DNA of 23,041 nucleotides from a virus: IMG/VR virus record IMGVR_UViG_3300030060_007442, positions 1-23,041 of that record, one strand, 5' to 3'. Positions 1 to 9,200 of this stretch are shown piece after piece (the first letter of the stretch is position 1; each line of letters starts with the position of its first letter). The position numbers and the translations under genes are program-made. Below the pieces are notes generated by a model. The model made no database searches, was not told the DNA's origin, and worked only from the letters and a program-made list of their open reading frames with translations.

Positions 1-1092
1 TTGCATCTCTGTTCCAAGTCTAGCTGTAGCTATTTCTTGAGGGGTTTTCTTTCTAAGTTTCTCCATATCTTCGGCTGATTTTGGTGCTTCGCCTCTTAAA
101 AACCGACGCGTCTCTTCAGGGCTTAATTTCAATTGATTTGCTATAGCTTTTAGGTTGTATTTGCCTAAACTATCAAGCCTTCCGCCCACTCGATCTGTTA
201 AAGTCTTTTGGATAAATTCAGCGCGTTGGCCTTCTTCCATTTGAAGCAAGTCAATACTATTAAAGAGGGACTCCCCTAGAATCTGGTTCAACTTTCCGGC
301 CATGGTTGCGGACCCTTGAAAAGTGTCCATTTGGTCACCAAATGTTGTGGTAAGCTTACTAAACTCAACACCCGTTGTTCTAGACATTTTTTGTAGCTTA
401 ATAAAGTTGTCCATTATACCTTTAGCTGAATATGCGAAGTTCTTTTGTGCGAATTGAAAGTTTTTTGTTAACTCTTTTGGAGCAATAGAGAACTCTCTAC
501 CTGCCTTGATCAATACGGCTGTAAGATCATTTATCTCTCCAGAGGTTTGGTTAAAAGACATTGTTGCCGAGTCGACGATTTTGGCGAAATCATCGACGTT
601 ATAACCAGCTGCCTCCAGTGCTATTGAATTATCTATAAGATTTTGTCTTACTGAGTCTGTGACAAACCCAAAGGCCTGAAAGTTTTCCCTTAAAGCATCT
701 ACTGATCTTCTGGCTGCTTTAAAGTTACCCGTTAGCTTAAGGCTTCTATCATTTGCAAGTTCAATGTTCTTTGAAAAGTCGAACATTTTGTCAGAGTATC
801 CAGACTTGACAAATTCTTCATTTTCAATTCTTAGTCTTCTTATAGACTGAGAGAAGGCATCCGTAACAGTCAATACATCTTCAGTGTTTTTTACAGCATC
901 GATTAAACTTTTAGTAAAATTCCTGGTTACATCTCCGACACTCTTGAAAGCTGATTCTGTTGAGGCTGAACCAGAAGCTTTTTCACCTAATTTGATGCCG
1001 GACTTCTTAAGTTCTGACACAAAGTCTTTCTTCTGACTTCTGGTCATCTTCTTAATAGCTGCTATTATATCACCTGGGTCTATCTCGGCCAA
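1..1092 (-). CDS. Tail tape measure protein, N-terminal part (runs off the window)
   Basis: I translated this frame by hand: 364 codons stay open to the window edge, so the C-terminus is missing. The product begins (M)AEIDPGDIIAAIKKMTRSQ and is helical, rich in Lys, Glu, Ser and Ala, with segments such as NFQAFGFVTDSVRQNLIDNS and AGKLNQILGESLFNSIDLLQ that resemble tape-measure N-terminal regions. In this role it would set tail length inside the tube and be released during DNA ejection. The start is taken as TTG at 1092: an in-frame TAA lies immediately before it, and GAGAGGT sits 7 bases upstream. The first ATG, at codon 16, has no good ribosome-binding site. Position directly after tube and chaperone genes is the usual one for a tape measure. 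No catalytic domain was seen in the visible part. Confidence 0.75.
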   Translation of the reverse strand, partial: MAEIDPGDIIAAIKKMTRSQKKDFVSELKKSGIKLGEKASGSASTESAFKSVGDVTRNFTKSLIDAVKNTEDVLTVTDAFSQSIRRLRIENEEFVKSGYSDKMFDFSKNIELANDRSLKLTGNFKAARRSVDALRENFQAFGFVTDSVRQNLIDNSIALEAAGYNVDDFAKIVDSATMSFNQTSGEINDLTAVLIKAGREFSIAPKELTKNFQFAQKNFAYSAKGIMDNFIKLQKMSRTTGVEFSKLTTTFGDQMDTFQGSATMAGKLNQILGESLFNSIDLLQMEEGQRAEFIQKTLTDRVGGRLDSLGKYNLKAIANQLKLSPEETRRFLRGEAPKSAEDMEKLRKKTPQEIATARLGTEMQ

Positions 1093-1119
1093 TTATACTA
1101 CCTCTCTAATAAAAATATA

Positions 1120-1137
1120 GGTATACAATATAAATAG
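1120..1137 (-). promoter_or_regulatory. Recurring CTATTTAT element upstream of tape measure
   Basis: The minus strand carries CTATTTATATTGTATACC here, about 28 bases before the TTG start codon. Almost the same string without one AT (CTATTTATTGTATACC) lies upstream of the gene starting at 14832. A phage-specific promoter is the simplest reading. An RNA processing site, or a TATAAATAG element read on the plus strand (antisense), cannot be excluded. Confidence 0.38.
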
Positions 1138-1150
1138 AGAGATCTTACTT

Positions 1151-1315
1151 TTATTGCTGTTTGGATTTTTCTTCTAGATGCTTTGATACTCTCTCAACGA
1201 ACCATTTTCTTAGACCATTAGGCAAACTATAAGACTCCGTAAAGGTCCAGTGCCCATAATTCATTAAAATGAAAATTTCTTCATAAGTTGATTTCTCAAC
1301 ATATTCTTTACTAAG
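1151..1315 (-). CDS. Probable +1 (or -2) frameshift extension of the tail chaperone
   Basis: This 54-codon frame overlaps the end of the upstream chaperone gene and ends with TAA at 1151. It reads LSKEYVEKSTYEEIFILMNY and continues with GHWTFTESYSLPNGLRKWF, a protein-like composition with aromatic and amphipathic residues. I find no ATG, GTG or TTG in this frame between the upstream in-frame stop and the ATG at 1264. That ATG lies inside the protein-like stretch and has no Shine-Dalgarno. The arrangement (chaperone, overlapping extension, tape measure) matches the G/GT layout of lambda and many other tailed phages, where a ribosomal frameshift makes a longer minor chaperone. Expression by frameshift is inferred. 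The alternative is an independent 37-residue protein from the ATG at 1264. Confidence 0.6.
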   Translation of the reverse strand, partial: LSKEYVEKSTYEEIFILMNYGHWTFTESYSLPNGLRKWFVERVSKHLEEKSKQQ

Positions 1316-2195
1316 ACCAAAACCAGCCCAATGAAAAGGGCACCTCCTTTTCTTGAGTGGTATCGCATTTTGGGCATGTAGTTTCGTGAGTTGTACTAAT
1401 ATTTGGAAGATTTCGATTATGTATTGACCGAATTAATCGTGCATCGGCTGCTGGTAATATCTCTGTAAGCTTGTTTATGGATGTTCTATCTGTTATACCT
1501 TGGGCCGAAACGATAACCATTCTTAAAAACTCTATTGTTTCGTTAAATGGCAAGTTTAACTTTTGTCTTTGTACTCGTGATGCGTCGAGGTTGTCTATCT
1601 CGTTTGTACCAGCAAGTCGAATTTCCATCTCTAGCTCAGTTGTGGGCAAGGTAAAGGAAAATGTTCCTGTTTCTTCTGAGTATTCCCACTCATCTGTCGT
1701 CTTAGGATTGAAAGAGTTCTCTGATGTTTTTTCAAGCATTTCTGACATCAACACCGGCATTTCGTATTCGTGGCCACAGCTTTCACAAGATGTGCTAAAT
1801 AGCACTTCATCTCCGTACCCTGACTTTCTAGCTGACATTAGAACTGCCACCTTATCACAATACATCATATCAGATGCTTGGATCCCAGGAGTTATCATAA
1901 TTGAATCTATCAATTTATCAAACACTATACCCTCTCTTATAAAGCTATCGTTTATCATGATATCTTCTTGGGCAGCGGTCACAGCCTTAACTTCAACTTC
2001 TGTCAAGCCGCAAAGAGGGCTGGATTCCTCATACAGATTACCACCACTTGGCAATTTAATAATCTCTGTCGGCACAACAAAAGATAACCCAAAAGGGTTA
2101 TCATTTTGCTCTACAATTTGTGGGGGTGGTGTTGGCGCTTCTTGTTTTTTGGTAGGCTGTTGTGGGGCTTGTATTCTATTTCTATTGCGAGACAT
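1311..2195 (-). CDS. gp26-like baseplate / tail assembly chaperone with zinc ribbon (T4_baseplate family)
   Basis: The 294-residue protein has a basic, Pro/Gln-rich N-terminus (about 1-30). A core follows with the motif IIKLPSGGNLYEESSPL and then EVKAVTAAQEDIM, the pattern of the T4 gp26-type baseplate family that pairs with the tape measure in many myoviruses. Two CxxC pairs (C137/C140 and C274/C277) look like a split zinc ribbon. The likely role is binding the tape measure and guiding hub or tail-tube assembly, by family and context. AAGAGG lies 4 bases before the ATG. The gene is 21 bases after the tube gene. Its end carries an internal AAGGAGG and two TTTT runs just before the TAG, which matters for the proposed frameshift. 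Confidence 0.72.
   Translation of the reverse strand: MSRNRNRIQAPQQPTKKQEAPTPPPQIVEQNDNPFGLSFVVPTEIIKLPSGGNLYEESSPLCGLTEVEVKAVTAAQEDIMINDSFIREGIVFDKLIDSIMITPGIQASDMMYCDKVAVLMSARKSGYGDEVLFSTSCESCGHEYEMPVLMSEMLEKTSENSFNPKTTDEWEYSEETGTFSFTLPTTELEMEIRLAGTNEIDNLDASRVQRQKLNLPFNETIEFLRMVIVSAQGITDRTSINKLTEILPAADARLIRSIHNRNLPNISTTHETTCPKCDTTQEKEVPFSLGWFWS
1319..1349 (-). promoter_or_regulatory. Candidate frameshift signal: internal SD plus slippery runs
   Basis: Within the chaperone coding sequence, AAGGAGG (1349 to 1343) is followed by CCC TTT T (1340 to 1334) and a second TTT T (1322 to 1319), with the TAG stop at 1313-1311. A tRNA on TTT can re-pair perfectly one base forward in either TTTT run. 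An internal Shine-Dalgarno just upstream of the shift site is the layout of the prfB +1 frameshift. Which run would slip cannot be decided from sequence alone, and a -2 shift would give the same downstream frame. Confidence 0.4.
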
Positions 2196-2216
2196 GTTTC
2201 CTCTTTTGGTTAGTTA

Positions 2217-2801
2217 TTAATTAGGCGGATTGAAGGTGCCTGTTTTATTGAATGTCCATAGACCTGCTCCACCCTGTTCAAGCTTGCCCGGGGCCAACCC
2301 TTCAATTGTGGCATAGTCGTATTTTATGCCAACGGTTATGTTTAGCAAATCGTCTGCACTATAGTCTAGTGTATCAAACTCTACTGATGTTATTAAGGGA
2401 TTCTTTATTACCCAAGTCTCAATAAAGTTAACACCATCGGCATCAAGTTGAGATAGCTTTATCTCTGTTCCCAGTGCGTCAACCATACCTTGCTTAGATA
2501 TAGTGGCTGCTCTTTCTTCGGCATAATTGCTTGGAATAACATAACCAGAGTTTTCTAATATTTTATAGAGACTTTTAGTTGAGTCTGGCTGAACTGGATC
2601 AACCAGTGTAATCTGAATATCCTGCCATTGGACGCGGCCTGGATAATTAAACTCATAATTCAAGAATTGATGAGGGGTGGTGGTTACAGTGTAGGCTGGC
2701 TTCTTTACACTTTTTATAACAAACTGTGGCACACCTGTCCAATAAAGAAGCCATCTAAACTTTCTTTTTGGCTCGACTGTTTTTTCACTCCAAAATGCCA
2801 T
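2217..2801 (-). CDS. gp19: Tail tube protein (T4 gp19-like)
   Basis: This 194-residue protein would form the stacked hexameric rings of the inner tail tube. It starts MAFWSEKTVEPKRKFRWLLY and has the tube-family pattern of alternating beta strands (for example QWQDIQITLVDP and DLLNITVGIKYDYATI) with a helical stretch in between. The length is somewhat over T4 gp19 (163 residues). AGGAG precedes the ATG by about 10 bases. It follows the sheath gene directly, the same order as T4 18-19, which strongly supports the call. The C-terminus is Gly/Asn rich and probably flexible. No terminator is seen after it, so co-transcription with the chaperone gene downstream is likely. Confidence 0.88.
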   Translation of the reverse strand: MAFWSEKTVEPKRKFRWLLYWTGVPQFVIKSVKKPAYTVTTTPHQFLNYEFNYPGRVQWQDIQITLVDPVQPDSTKSLYKILENSGYVIPSNYAEERAATISKQGMVDALGTEIKLSQLDADGVNFIETWVIKNPLITSVEFDTLDYSADDLLNITVGIKYDYATIEGLAPGKLEQGGAGLWTFNKTGTFNPPN

Positions 2802-2854
2802 ATTTTTAAGTCTCCTATTAGTATATATTATTCTCTACAAAAAATCAACTATTA

Positions 2855-5800
2855 TTAATCGTCAAAGCTTGCTCCAGTTCTTGTTATGACAAAATCCACA
2901 GCAATAAATTCAATTGCTCTTGCTGGCTTTAGGAATATCTTAGCATACATGATATTTCTATCAACCAGATCAGGTGTTGTTGTGGTCTTATCCAAAACAA
3001 CCTTAAAGTCTGTCAAGCCTAGTCTTGTCTTAACGCTTTCCAAGAATGGGACAACTTGTCCTGTGAATCTGTTCCAGGTTGCTGGAACATTCTGATCGAA
3101 CAGAAGTCCGTTGGCAATTCTTGAAATCTCTTTCTTAACGAATATCAAAAGGCGTCGGACATTAATTCTATCAAGTGCAGATGGGGTCATCTGTAATGTC
3201 TTTTGTCCGAAAACAACCAACCCTTCTGATACAAACGAAGCGATTGGGTTGATATTTGCTTCATAGAGTCTATCGCGCTGAGAAGAAAGAAGTTGCTCAG
3301 AAACCTGTAGCACAGGTAATCCAGCATTTCCCTCGTTTAGGCCGCCGCGGTTGAAACCAGCAGGTGCGAACCAAACTTCATCTCTTTCCTCTGTATATCC
3401 CATAACACCAAGTGCTATAATAGAAGGCGGAGCCCAGATATCGCGGCCATTAATGGTGTCCCTGACCTTTAACCATGGGTAGTAAGCGGCACCATAACTT
3501 GAGTTTATCTGTCTAGAGATAAGATTTTTAGCTGCTGCCTCTGGTGTGGTGCCGATTCTCTGTTTAAATGTGGCACACTTCTTTTCTGATGGCGGATAGT
3601 AGACATCTGGAAGATCGATAATCGCCATGCTGTCTGCTCTTGCTTCGCACGTTTGAACTAGTTTTGTAGCCAACGCTGAGTTGCTAATACCAGGCATAAC
3701 AGCCAAGTTCATCTCTAGAGTTTCTGGATCCTTTAAAAGATCTATAGCTCTGTCAATTGTAGCATAAGCGTAGCTGTTTCTGGTAGTCTTTCCGGAAACT
3801 GTTCTTGTCGACATGTTGAAGGGGTCAGCCTCTGTTATGTTTACTCCATCGAACCCGCCAACGAGTGGCATAGAGAAAGAGTTAACCAGATCCAGCAGTG
3901 CTGCTGGTGTTCCGTCAGACAGAGCTGTGTAAGCATCAGGAGTTGTTGCGGTGGCTGTGCCTCCTGAGAACCCTGATACGGAAGCATTACTGTCATCGTT
4001 CAAAGTACCACCGATTGCTATATTACCAGCTTTACCTTTCACTGCTTGGGTCAAGGTTACTATGCCGCCGTTGACTGATACTGTGATCGCTCCATTGTGT
4101 CCCGAGGCATGCTCAATGGCGTTTTTGAGCCCCACCGCGGTATTGTTTACGCCCGTATCTCGGACATACTGCCTGTTTGCGGCATCATTTCCGCCGGCGG
4201 CCAGGTAAGTTTTCGTTGTGCTTGTTCCATCCGCGGCAACAGAGGTTATTATCAGGGTACGGGAGTCGGTAACTGTACCAGTGAATGTGACTGTAGCTGT
4301 GGCAGCATTGGCGCCGACATGCGAGGCCTCAATAAAATCAACAGAGGTAGGACTATAGCCATTCAAGTCAGCTGGTGGTGTTCCTGCGCCGGTGACCACA
4401 ATCTCATCAAGAGAGAACACATAAGAACACTCTGTATTTGAGCCGGTTAAACCAGAGATTTGCCTTGAAAGAACACTACCCTCCATCGAAAACCTTCTAA
4501 GGTAATCTTTCATACCCTTATTAACATCTACATGGTTTATGTTATTTGTTCCGGCAGTTCTGTTGTATGGTGTGCTACCAAAAACATATCGAGCCTGTAG
4601 GTCTATACCAAGGGACCCGGTTGTAACATGTGGAGCACGAGGCCATTGTAGCCTTATTGCATTTGCCCCTGAGATAGCAATTTGTGTGGTATCCGATACC
4701 CACTTACCGTCTGCCATGGCAGCGTATGCATTAGCAGTACCACCGGTGGTGGCATCGGCCGCAAGATCCTCAGGTATTATAGGGCCGAAGAATCCAAAAG
4801 GGACTGACTTTGGATCAGTTGGTCCGTTGTCTTCTATGTTTGGGCCCATTTCAACCCTTATATATGAAGAGTTGTTAGGGTAGCTTCCATAGACCTTGTT
4901 TCTTTTTTGTGCTCCATCCCACTCAAAGTATTGAGTACCAATTTTTCTTGCTATAAAGTTGTCTGAGTTTGGATTTAAATTCAAGTTTTCAAAGCTATCT
5001 ACTACAAAAATCCTTCCTCCTCTTTTTTGTTTGACGACTACATCAAACCTACCATAAGGAGAAGGGTTGCCAGTGTCGGCAATTTTTATGTTCTCTATGC
5101 AGACATGAAGGTCCAAACCTTGCTCGCCTTCTTGTACGGCACAAAACCTGAACAATCTTTGTAAAGTCTTTGTGCTAAATGAAGCTCTGTCGCCTGTATG
5201 CTGAGGGAAGACCCAACCTGATTTCGCTTCTGAGAGTTGGTGATTACCAGATTTAAAATCTGCCATATTATCCCCAAGTCTTGCGACAAAAACTTGCATC
5301 GTTCCAGTTGTGTGAAGTCTCTTTACGCTTTCGTATGTTTCCTCAAAAGTTTCACCTAACCAGTATTTATCGCTTAGTGTTCCTGACACTATATATGATA
5401 TGTCAGTGTTTGTCGCTACAGGATTGGTGTTAAGTTGATCTCTTATATAATTTCCGCCCTCTCTAAATGAAACGCTCTTCTTTACTGTGGAGCTTCCGGA
5501 TTGAAGTGCTATTGTGAATCGGTCGTTTTCTATATCCACAGAGACAACTTTGGAGGTGCTTGTATCGCCTAGGGCATAATTATCGATAATAGTATTAGAC
5601 CCACTATGGCCGGTGCCTTCGACACCAACTTTCATATCTGTGGTCGTTCCGTATATTATACCACACAACGAGGCGGTGACATTTAATTTTGCGTCATCAA
5701 TTCCATCAATACCTGGAGCCGCAAAGATGCCAAAAGCAGTTGAGGCGGTCCAGCCAGCTTCACCAGTATCACTTGCATCATCGCCTTGGACACCTAGAAG

Positions 5801-6112
5801 GCGAACAACCGTTACTGGTGAATTTATGTCTGCTTTTAAGTATGCCTGTGCCGCATAAGGGGCATATGCTGTTGCCAGCAAGCCGTTTCCATCTCTCCAA
5901 GGGTCCTCACCTTCGCTGCCTGGCATTGGTTCACCGAATATTTCGACAAACTCCTGGAAGGAATTAACCTTTACAGGCTTCATTGCTGGTCCTCGACGTG
6001 TACGACCTATAATTGCTGGTCCAACGCCTCCTGGGACTTTTGGTAGTTGACTATTATCAATCTCGCTCAAAAAGACACCAGGCGAGACAAACTTAAATTT
6101 CTTTGCAGACAT
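2855..6112 (-). CDS. gp18: Tail sheath protein, enlarged (T4 gp18-like)
   Basis: The contractile sheath subunit is recognised by its N-terminus (FVSPGVFLSEIDNS, then GGVGPAIIGRTRRGPAM and SFQEFVEIFGEP) and by the C-terminal sheath core (about 840-1085), with YYPWLKVRDTINGRDIWAPP, WFAPAGFNRG and RRLLIFVKKEISRIANGLLF. It has 1085 residues against 659 in T4 gp18. Part of the excess is a Thr/Ala/Gly-rich block at about residues 594-730, annotated separately. The N-terminal insertion domains also seem long. AAGGAG lies 10 bases before the ATG. A terminator and a CTATTTAC element sit between the upstream fibre gene and this start, so it probably begins its own transcript running on into the tube gene. 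The protease-resistant core of the family is at the ends, so the inserts are expected on the outer sheath surface (inference). Confidence 0.93.
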   Translation of the reverse strand: MSAKKFKFVSPGVFLSEIDNSQLPKVPGGVGPAIIGRTRRGPAMKPVKVNSFQEFVEIFGEPMPGSEGEDPWRDGNGLLATAYAPYAAQAYLKADINSPVTVVRLLGVQGDDASDTGEAGWTASTAFGIFAAPGIDGIDDAKLNVTASLCGIIYGTTTDMKVGVEGTGHSGSNTIIDNYALGDTSTSKVVSVDIENDRFTIALQSGSSTVKKSVSFREGGNYIRDQLNTNPVATNTDISYIVSGTLSDKYWLGETFEETYESVKRLHTTGTMQVFVARLGDNMADFKSGNHQLSEAKSGWVFPQHTGDRASFSTKTLQRLFRFCAVQEGEQGLDLHVCIENIKIADTGNPSPYGRFDVVVKQKRGGRIFVVDSFENLNLNPNSDNFIARKIGTQYFEWDGAQKRNKVYGSYPNNSSYIRVEMGPNIEDNGPTDPKSVPFGFFGPIIPEDLAADATTGGTANAYAAMADGKWVSDTTQIAISGANAIRLQWPRAPHVTTGSLGIDLQARYVFGSTPYNRTAGTNNINHVDVNKGMKDYLRRFSMEGSVLSRQISGLTGSNTECSYVFSLDEIVVTGAGTPPADLNGYSPTSVDFIEASHVGANAATATVTFTGTVTDSRTLIITSVAADGTSTTKTYLAAGGNDAANRQYVRDTGVNNTAVGLKNAIEHASGHNGAITVSVNGGIVTLTQAVKGKAGNIAIGGTLNDDSNASVSGFSGGTATATTPDAYTALSDGTPAALLDLVNSFSMPLVGGFDGVNITEADPFNMSTRTVSGKTTRNSYAYATIDRAIDLLKDPETLEMNLAVMPGISNSALATKLVQTCEARADSMAIIDLPDVYYPPSEKKCATFKQRIGTTPEAAAKNLISRQINSSYGAAYYPWLKVRDTINGRDIWAPPSIIALGVMGYTEERDEVWFAPAGFNRGGLNEGNAGLPVLQVSEQLLSSQRDRLYEANINPIASFVSEGLVVFGQKTLQMTPSALDRINVRRLLIFVKKEISRIANGLLFDQNVPATWNRFTGQVVPFLESVKTRLGLTDFKVVLDKTTTTPDLVDRNIMYAKIFLKPARAIEFIAVDFVITRTGASFDD
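3930..4340 (-). other. Inserted Thr/Gly/Ala-rich beta module inside the sheath gene
   Basis: Codons for about residues 591-727 encode a repetitive beta-rich block (TVTDSRTLIITSVAADGTST, then AITVSVNGGIVTLTQAVKGK, GNIAIGG and SGFSGG). It lies between recognisable sheath regions, and by eye it is richer in G and C than its flanks. A similar pattern (helical stretch, then ITATRSGSTVNLTN, GNVNITT and SGMSNAGG) occurs near residues 327-387 of the fibre-like protein. The block is probably a mobile structural or decoration domain. Confidence 0.5.
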
Positions 6113-6165
6113 GCTAATAAATCTCCTTAAAATCAGGCTTTATCGAAAAGTAAAATATTACTTTA

Positions 6166-6173
6166 GTAAATAG
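6166..6173 (-). promoter_or_regulatory. Recurring CTATTTAC element upstream of tail sheath gene
   Basis: CTATTTAC on the minus strand lies 53 bases before the sheath ATG and about 40 bases after the terminator that closes the fibre gene. It matches the octamer found in four other intergenic regions of the window, here with C in the last position as at 11012. It is a plausible late promoter element for the sheath-tube transcript. Confidence 0.35.
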
Positions 6174-6194
6174 TTTTAGGATTTTTCAAAAGAA

Positions 6195-6233
6195 TAAAAG
6201 AAAATAAGAAGGCCCCGGGCGGATGCCCGGGGC
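6195..6233 (-). terminator. Intrinsic terminator after the fibre-like gene
   Basis: A perfect 9-bp GC stem, GCCCCGGGC / GCCCGGGGC (6233-6225 with 6220-6212), has a 4-base loop. On the minus strand a broken T tract follows (CTTCTTATTTTCTTTT). It sits 26 bases after the stop codon of the 1320-residue gene and would separate it from the sheath transcript. Confidence 0.85.
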
Positions 6234-6258
6234 AACAAAAGGTGGGATACTTAAAAGA

Positions 6259-9200
6259 TTATTGCTCGATGTACTTGGCTACAACTTCGTCAGTAGAGTC
6301 AATTGTATTGGCATTAACAAGTGTTACAGTTCTACCACTTATAGAGTAGTCACCCGCACCATCATTGATGGTATCCGCGGAGGAAGACTGAACCTGATAA
6401 ATACCGTTAATGTACAAGCTAACTGCCTGAATACTTGATGGCACCTTCGACAAAGAGAAGACTTTACCAGTATTAGCAGAAGTTGACACGAAGTGATCTT
6501 CAACGTGGATGATTTCAAGTTTCTTGGAGGTGGCATTAATGGAAAGGCCATTTCCGCAAGATCCAGAAACCAAATCCTGATAAGACTCTTTCTTGACAAT
6601 GCCATCATCTGAGTCTTGAACCAACACAAAGTGGGTTGCGTCATTAGCAGCCATTGCCAAAGCAGCAACACTATCTAGTGTCACAGCGGCATCGAAAGTT
6701 GATGCCCCTTCAACATTAAGCGTTCCTTCGAGTTCTGTGGCGCCACCAACACTAAGAGTGGTGGAAGCAGAAACCGCTGTCGCAGTCACAGAGCTATTAA
6801 AGGTAGCCGCACCAGCTGCGGACATATCAAGAGTAAGAGCGGTAATCTCGGAGCTGTTGTCAACACCCTTGAAAACCATGTCTTTATCATTGACCGCAGA
6901 TTTTACAACAAAATCACTACTGGAATTGGTAAAACGACCAATTTCAGTGCCACCATCTTTAATAATAACGTCAGCACCGTCAGCATCAAGAACAATGTCG
7001 GCAACAGAATCTAGCAAAATATCACCAGAATTTGTTGACTGTAGCGTCACACCAGTATGGCCATCGACGACAGCTGTACCAGCGATTGAATCCACTGTCA
7101 AGTCGCCTGCTGCAGTCGAAACTGTCATCGCGTCTTGAGCTAGGATATCGCCTTCAAGATGTAAGTCCTGCCAAGCAGCAGTTGTGGTACCTAGATCGTG
7201 AGTATCATCGCTGGCCGGGATAAGATCACCAGTAACTTTGACATCTCCACTGGAAACAAGCAACAAGTCGGTGCCATCACCAGAAATGTATTCTCCGGCA
7301 TCACCGAAAGCCAATCTATGATTAGTTGTAGCTAACAAGGTATTATTGGCATTTGAGTGAGTCAAAGTGAAAGGTTGAGCATTACCAACCTTAAAAATTG
7401 CCCCGTTAGACAATAAGTCAAGGTCATCACCAATAACAGCACTCTTAGCAACACTTAAGCCACCATCAGTTTGAAGGGAGCCGTCAGTTGTTGTTGTTGC
7501 TTCGGTTGTATCATCAGTCTTGAGAACGCCTGAGAAAGTACCAGTGCTACCTGCTACGGTCGTGGCAGTTAGGGCTGCGATGCGCAGCGGAGCATATGCG
7601 TCGATGGCAACGTTACCAGCTGTTGAACCAGATTCAACAGTTGCTATAAAAGCAAACTGATCGGTGCTTTCATCAAAGATCATTGCGCGGTTTTCTTGTT
7701 CGCGAATAAAGACGAGGCCCAAATCAAGCGCTGCGCTAGCAGTGTTGTTTCGGCCCAAAACAATCAATGGATCCTCTACAAGAAGATTTGTTGTGTCAAC
7801 CGTAGTTGTCGTTCCGTTAATTGTAAGGTTGCCAGCAACAGTAATATTACTATCAAAAGTTGCTGCCCCTTCAACATTGAGTGTTCCTTCGAGTTCTGTT
7901 GCTCCACCGACGTTAAGAGTGCTAGAGGCAGAAACTGCTGTCGCAGTCACAGAACTATTGAAAGTTGCGGCGCCTGCTGCGGACATATCAAGTGTAAGAG
8001 CTGTGATTTCAGAGCTGTTATCAACACCCTTGAAAACCATGTCTTTATCATTGACCGCGGACTTTACAACAAAGTCGCTACTAGCATTGCTGAATCGGCC
8101 GATTTCGGTGCCGCCATCTTTAATAATAACGTCAGCGCCATCTGCGTCAAGAACAATGTCAGCAACAGAATCTAGCAAAATATCACCAGAGTTTGTTGAC
8201 TTAAGTGTTACACCAGTATGACCATCAACGATAGCCGTGCCGGCAATTGAGTCCACTGTCAAGTCGCCTGCGGCAGTCGAAACTGTCATTGCGTCTTGAG
8301 CCAGGATGTCACCTTCAAGGTGTAGGTCCTGCCAAGCAGCAGTTGTGGTACCTAGATCATAGGAGTCGTCCGCGGAAGGAATAAGGTCACCAGTAACCTT
8401 AACATCACCGCTGGAAACAACCAACAAGTCAGTGCCGTCACCGGAAACATATTCTCCAGCATCACCGAAAGCCAATCTATGGCCAGAAGAGGCCATGACA
8501 GTGTTATTGGCGTTTGAATGTGTCAATGTGAAAGGCTGGTCAGAACCAATCTTAAAGATTGCTGAGTTGGACAAAAGGTCCAAGTCATCACCAATAACAG
8601 CGCTCTTCGCGACACTCAAGCCGCCGTCTGTTTGAAGAGATCCGTCTGTAGTGCTTGTTGCTTCTGTTGCATCGTCAGTAGTAATACGTCCTGACGCCAC
8701 CAAAGCTCCGAGACTGAGTGATCCGGCGCCTGATCTATCAAAAGTAAGGCTAGCATCACCTGCAAGTGAGCCACTTGAATTAAACTGAATTTGTGTATTG
8801 GAGCCGCCGGCGATAGCGCCGATAAGCTCTTTAACTGTAACTTTCTTGACTACACCTGTTCCCACTGTTGCTATTGCCAAAAGGTCAAGAGCATTTGGGC
8901 TTGCGTTTCTAGAATCCAAGGATCCGGAAATATCAAGCTTTAGTGATGTTTTAACAGAGTCTTTTTCCACACGGGCGATACCGCCCGATGCTGAAAGTGG
9001 TAATTGGAATGCTGAAAGTTGATTTCTTCTTGCCACGTCTGATTCCTCCGAGCCGCCACCGCCGCCGCCGGCATTACTCATGCCAGAAACGGAGAAGAGC
9101 GAGCCTTCGTTTGTTGTTGTTATATTTACGTTTCCACTATCACCATCTGTATCATTAGTTAAATTAACTGTACTTCCTGAACGAGTTGCAGTAATACCAA

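Noticed and set aside
1471-2220. Long plus-strand open frame (249 codons) opposite the chaperone gene
   Set aside because: It is antisense to a well-supported gene, has no plausible ribosome-binding site, and its Ser/Ile/Val-rich composition is what the complement of this coding sequence would give.
3951-4441. Overlapping plus-strand frames in the GC-rich part of the sheath gene
   Set aside because: They occur because GC-rich DNA has few stop codons. No start signals, and they are opposite a continuous sheath frame.
7664-8221. Plus-strand open frame opposite the fibre repeats, similar to another at 6737-7138
   Set aside because: The similarity between the two frames simply mirrors the internal duplication of the real gene on the minus strand.
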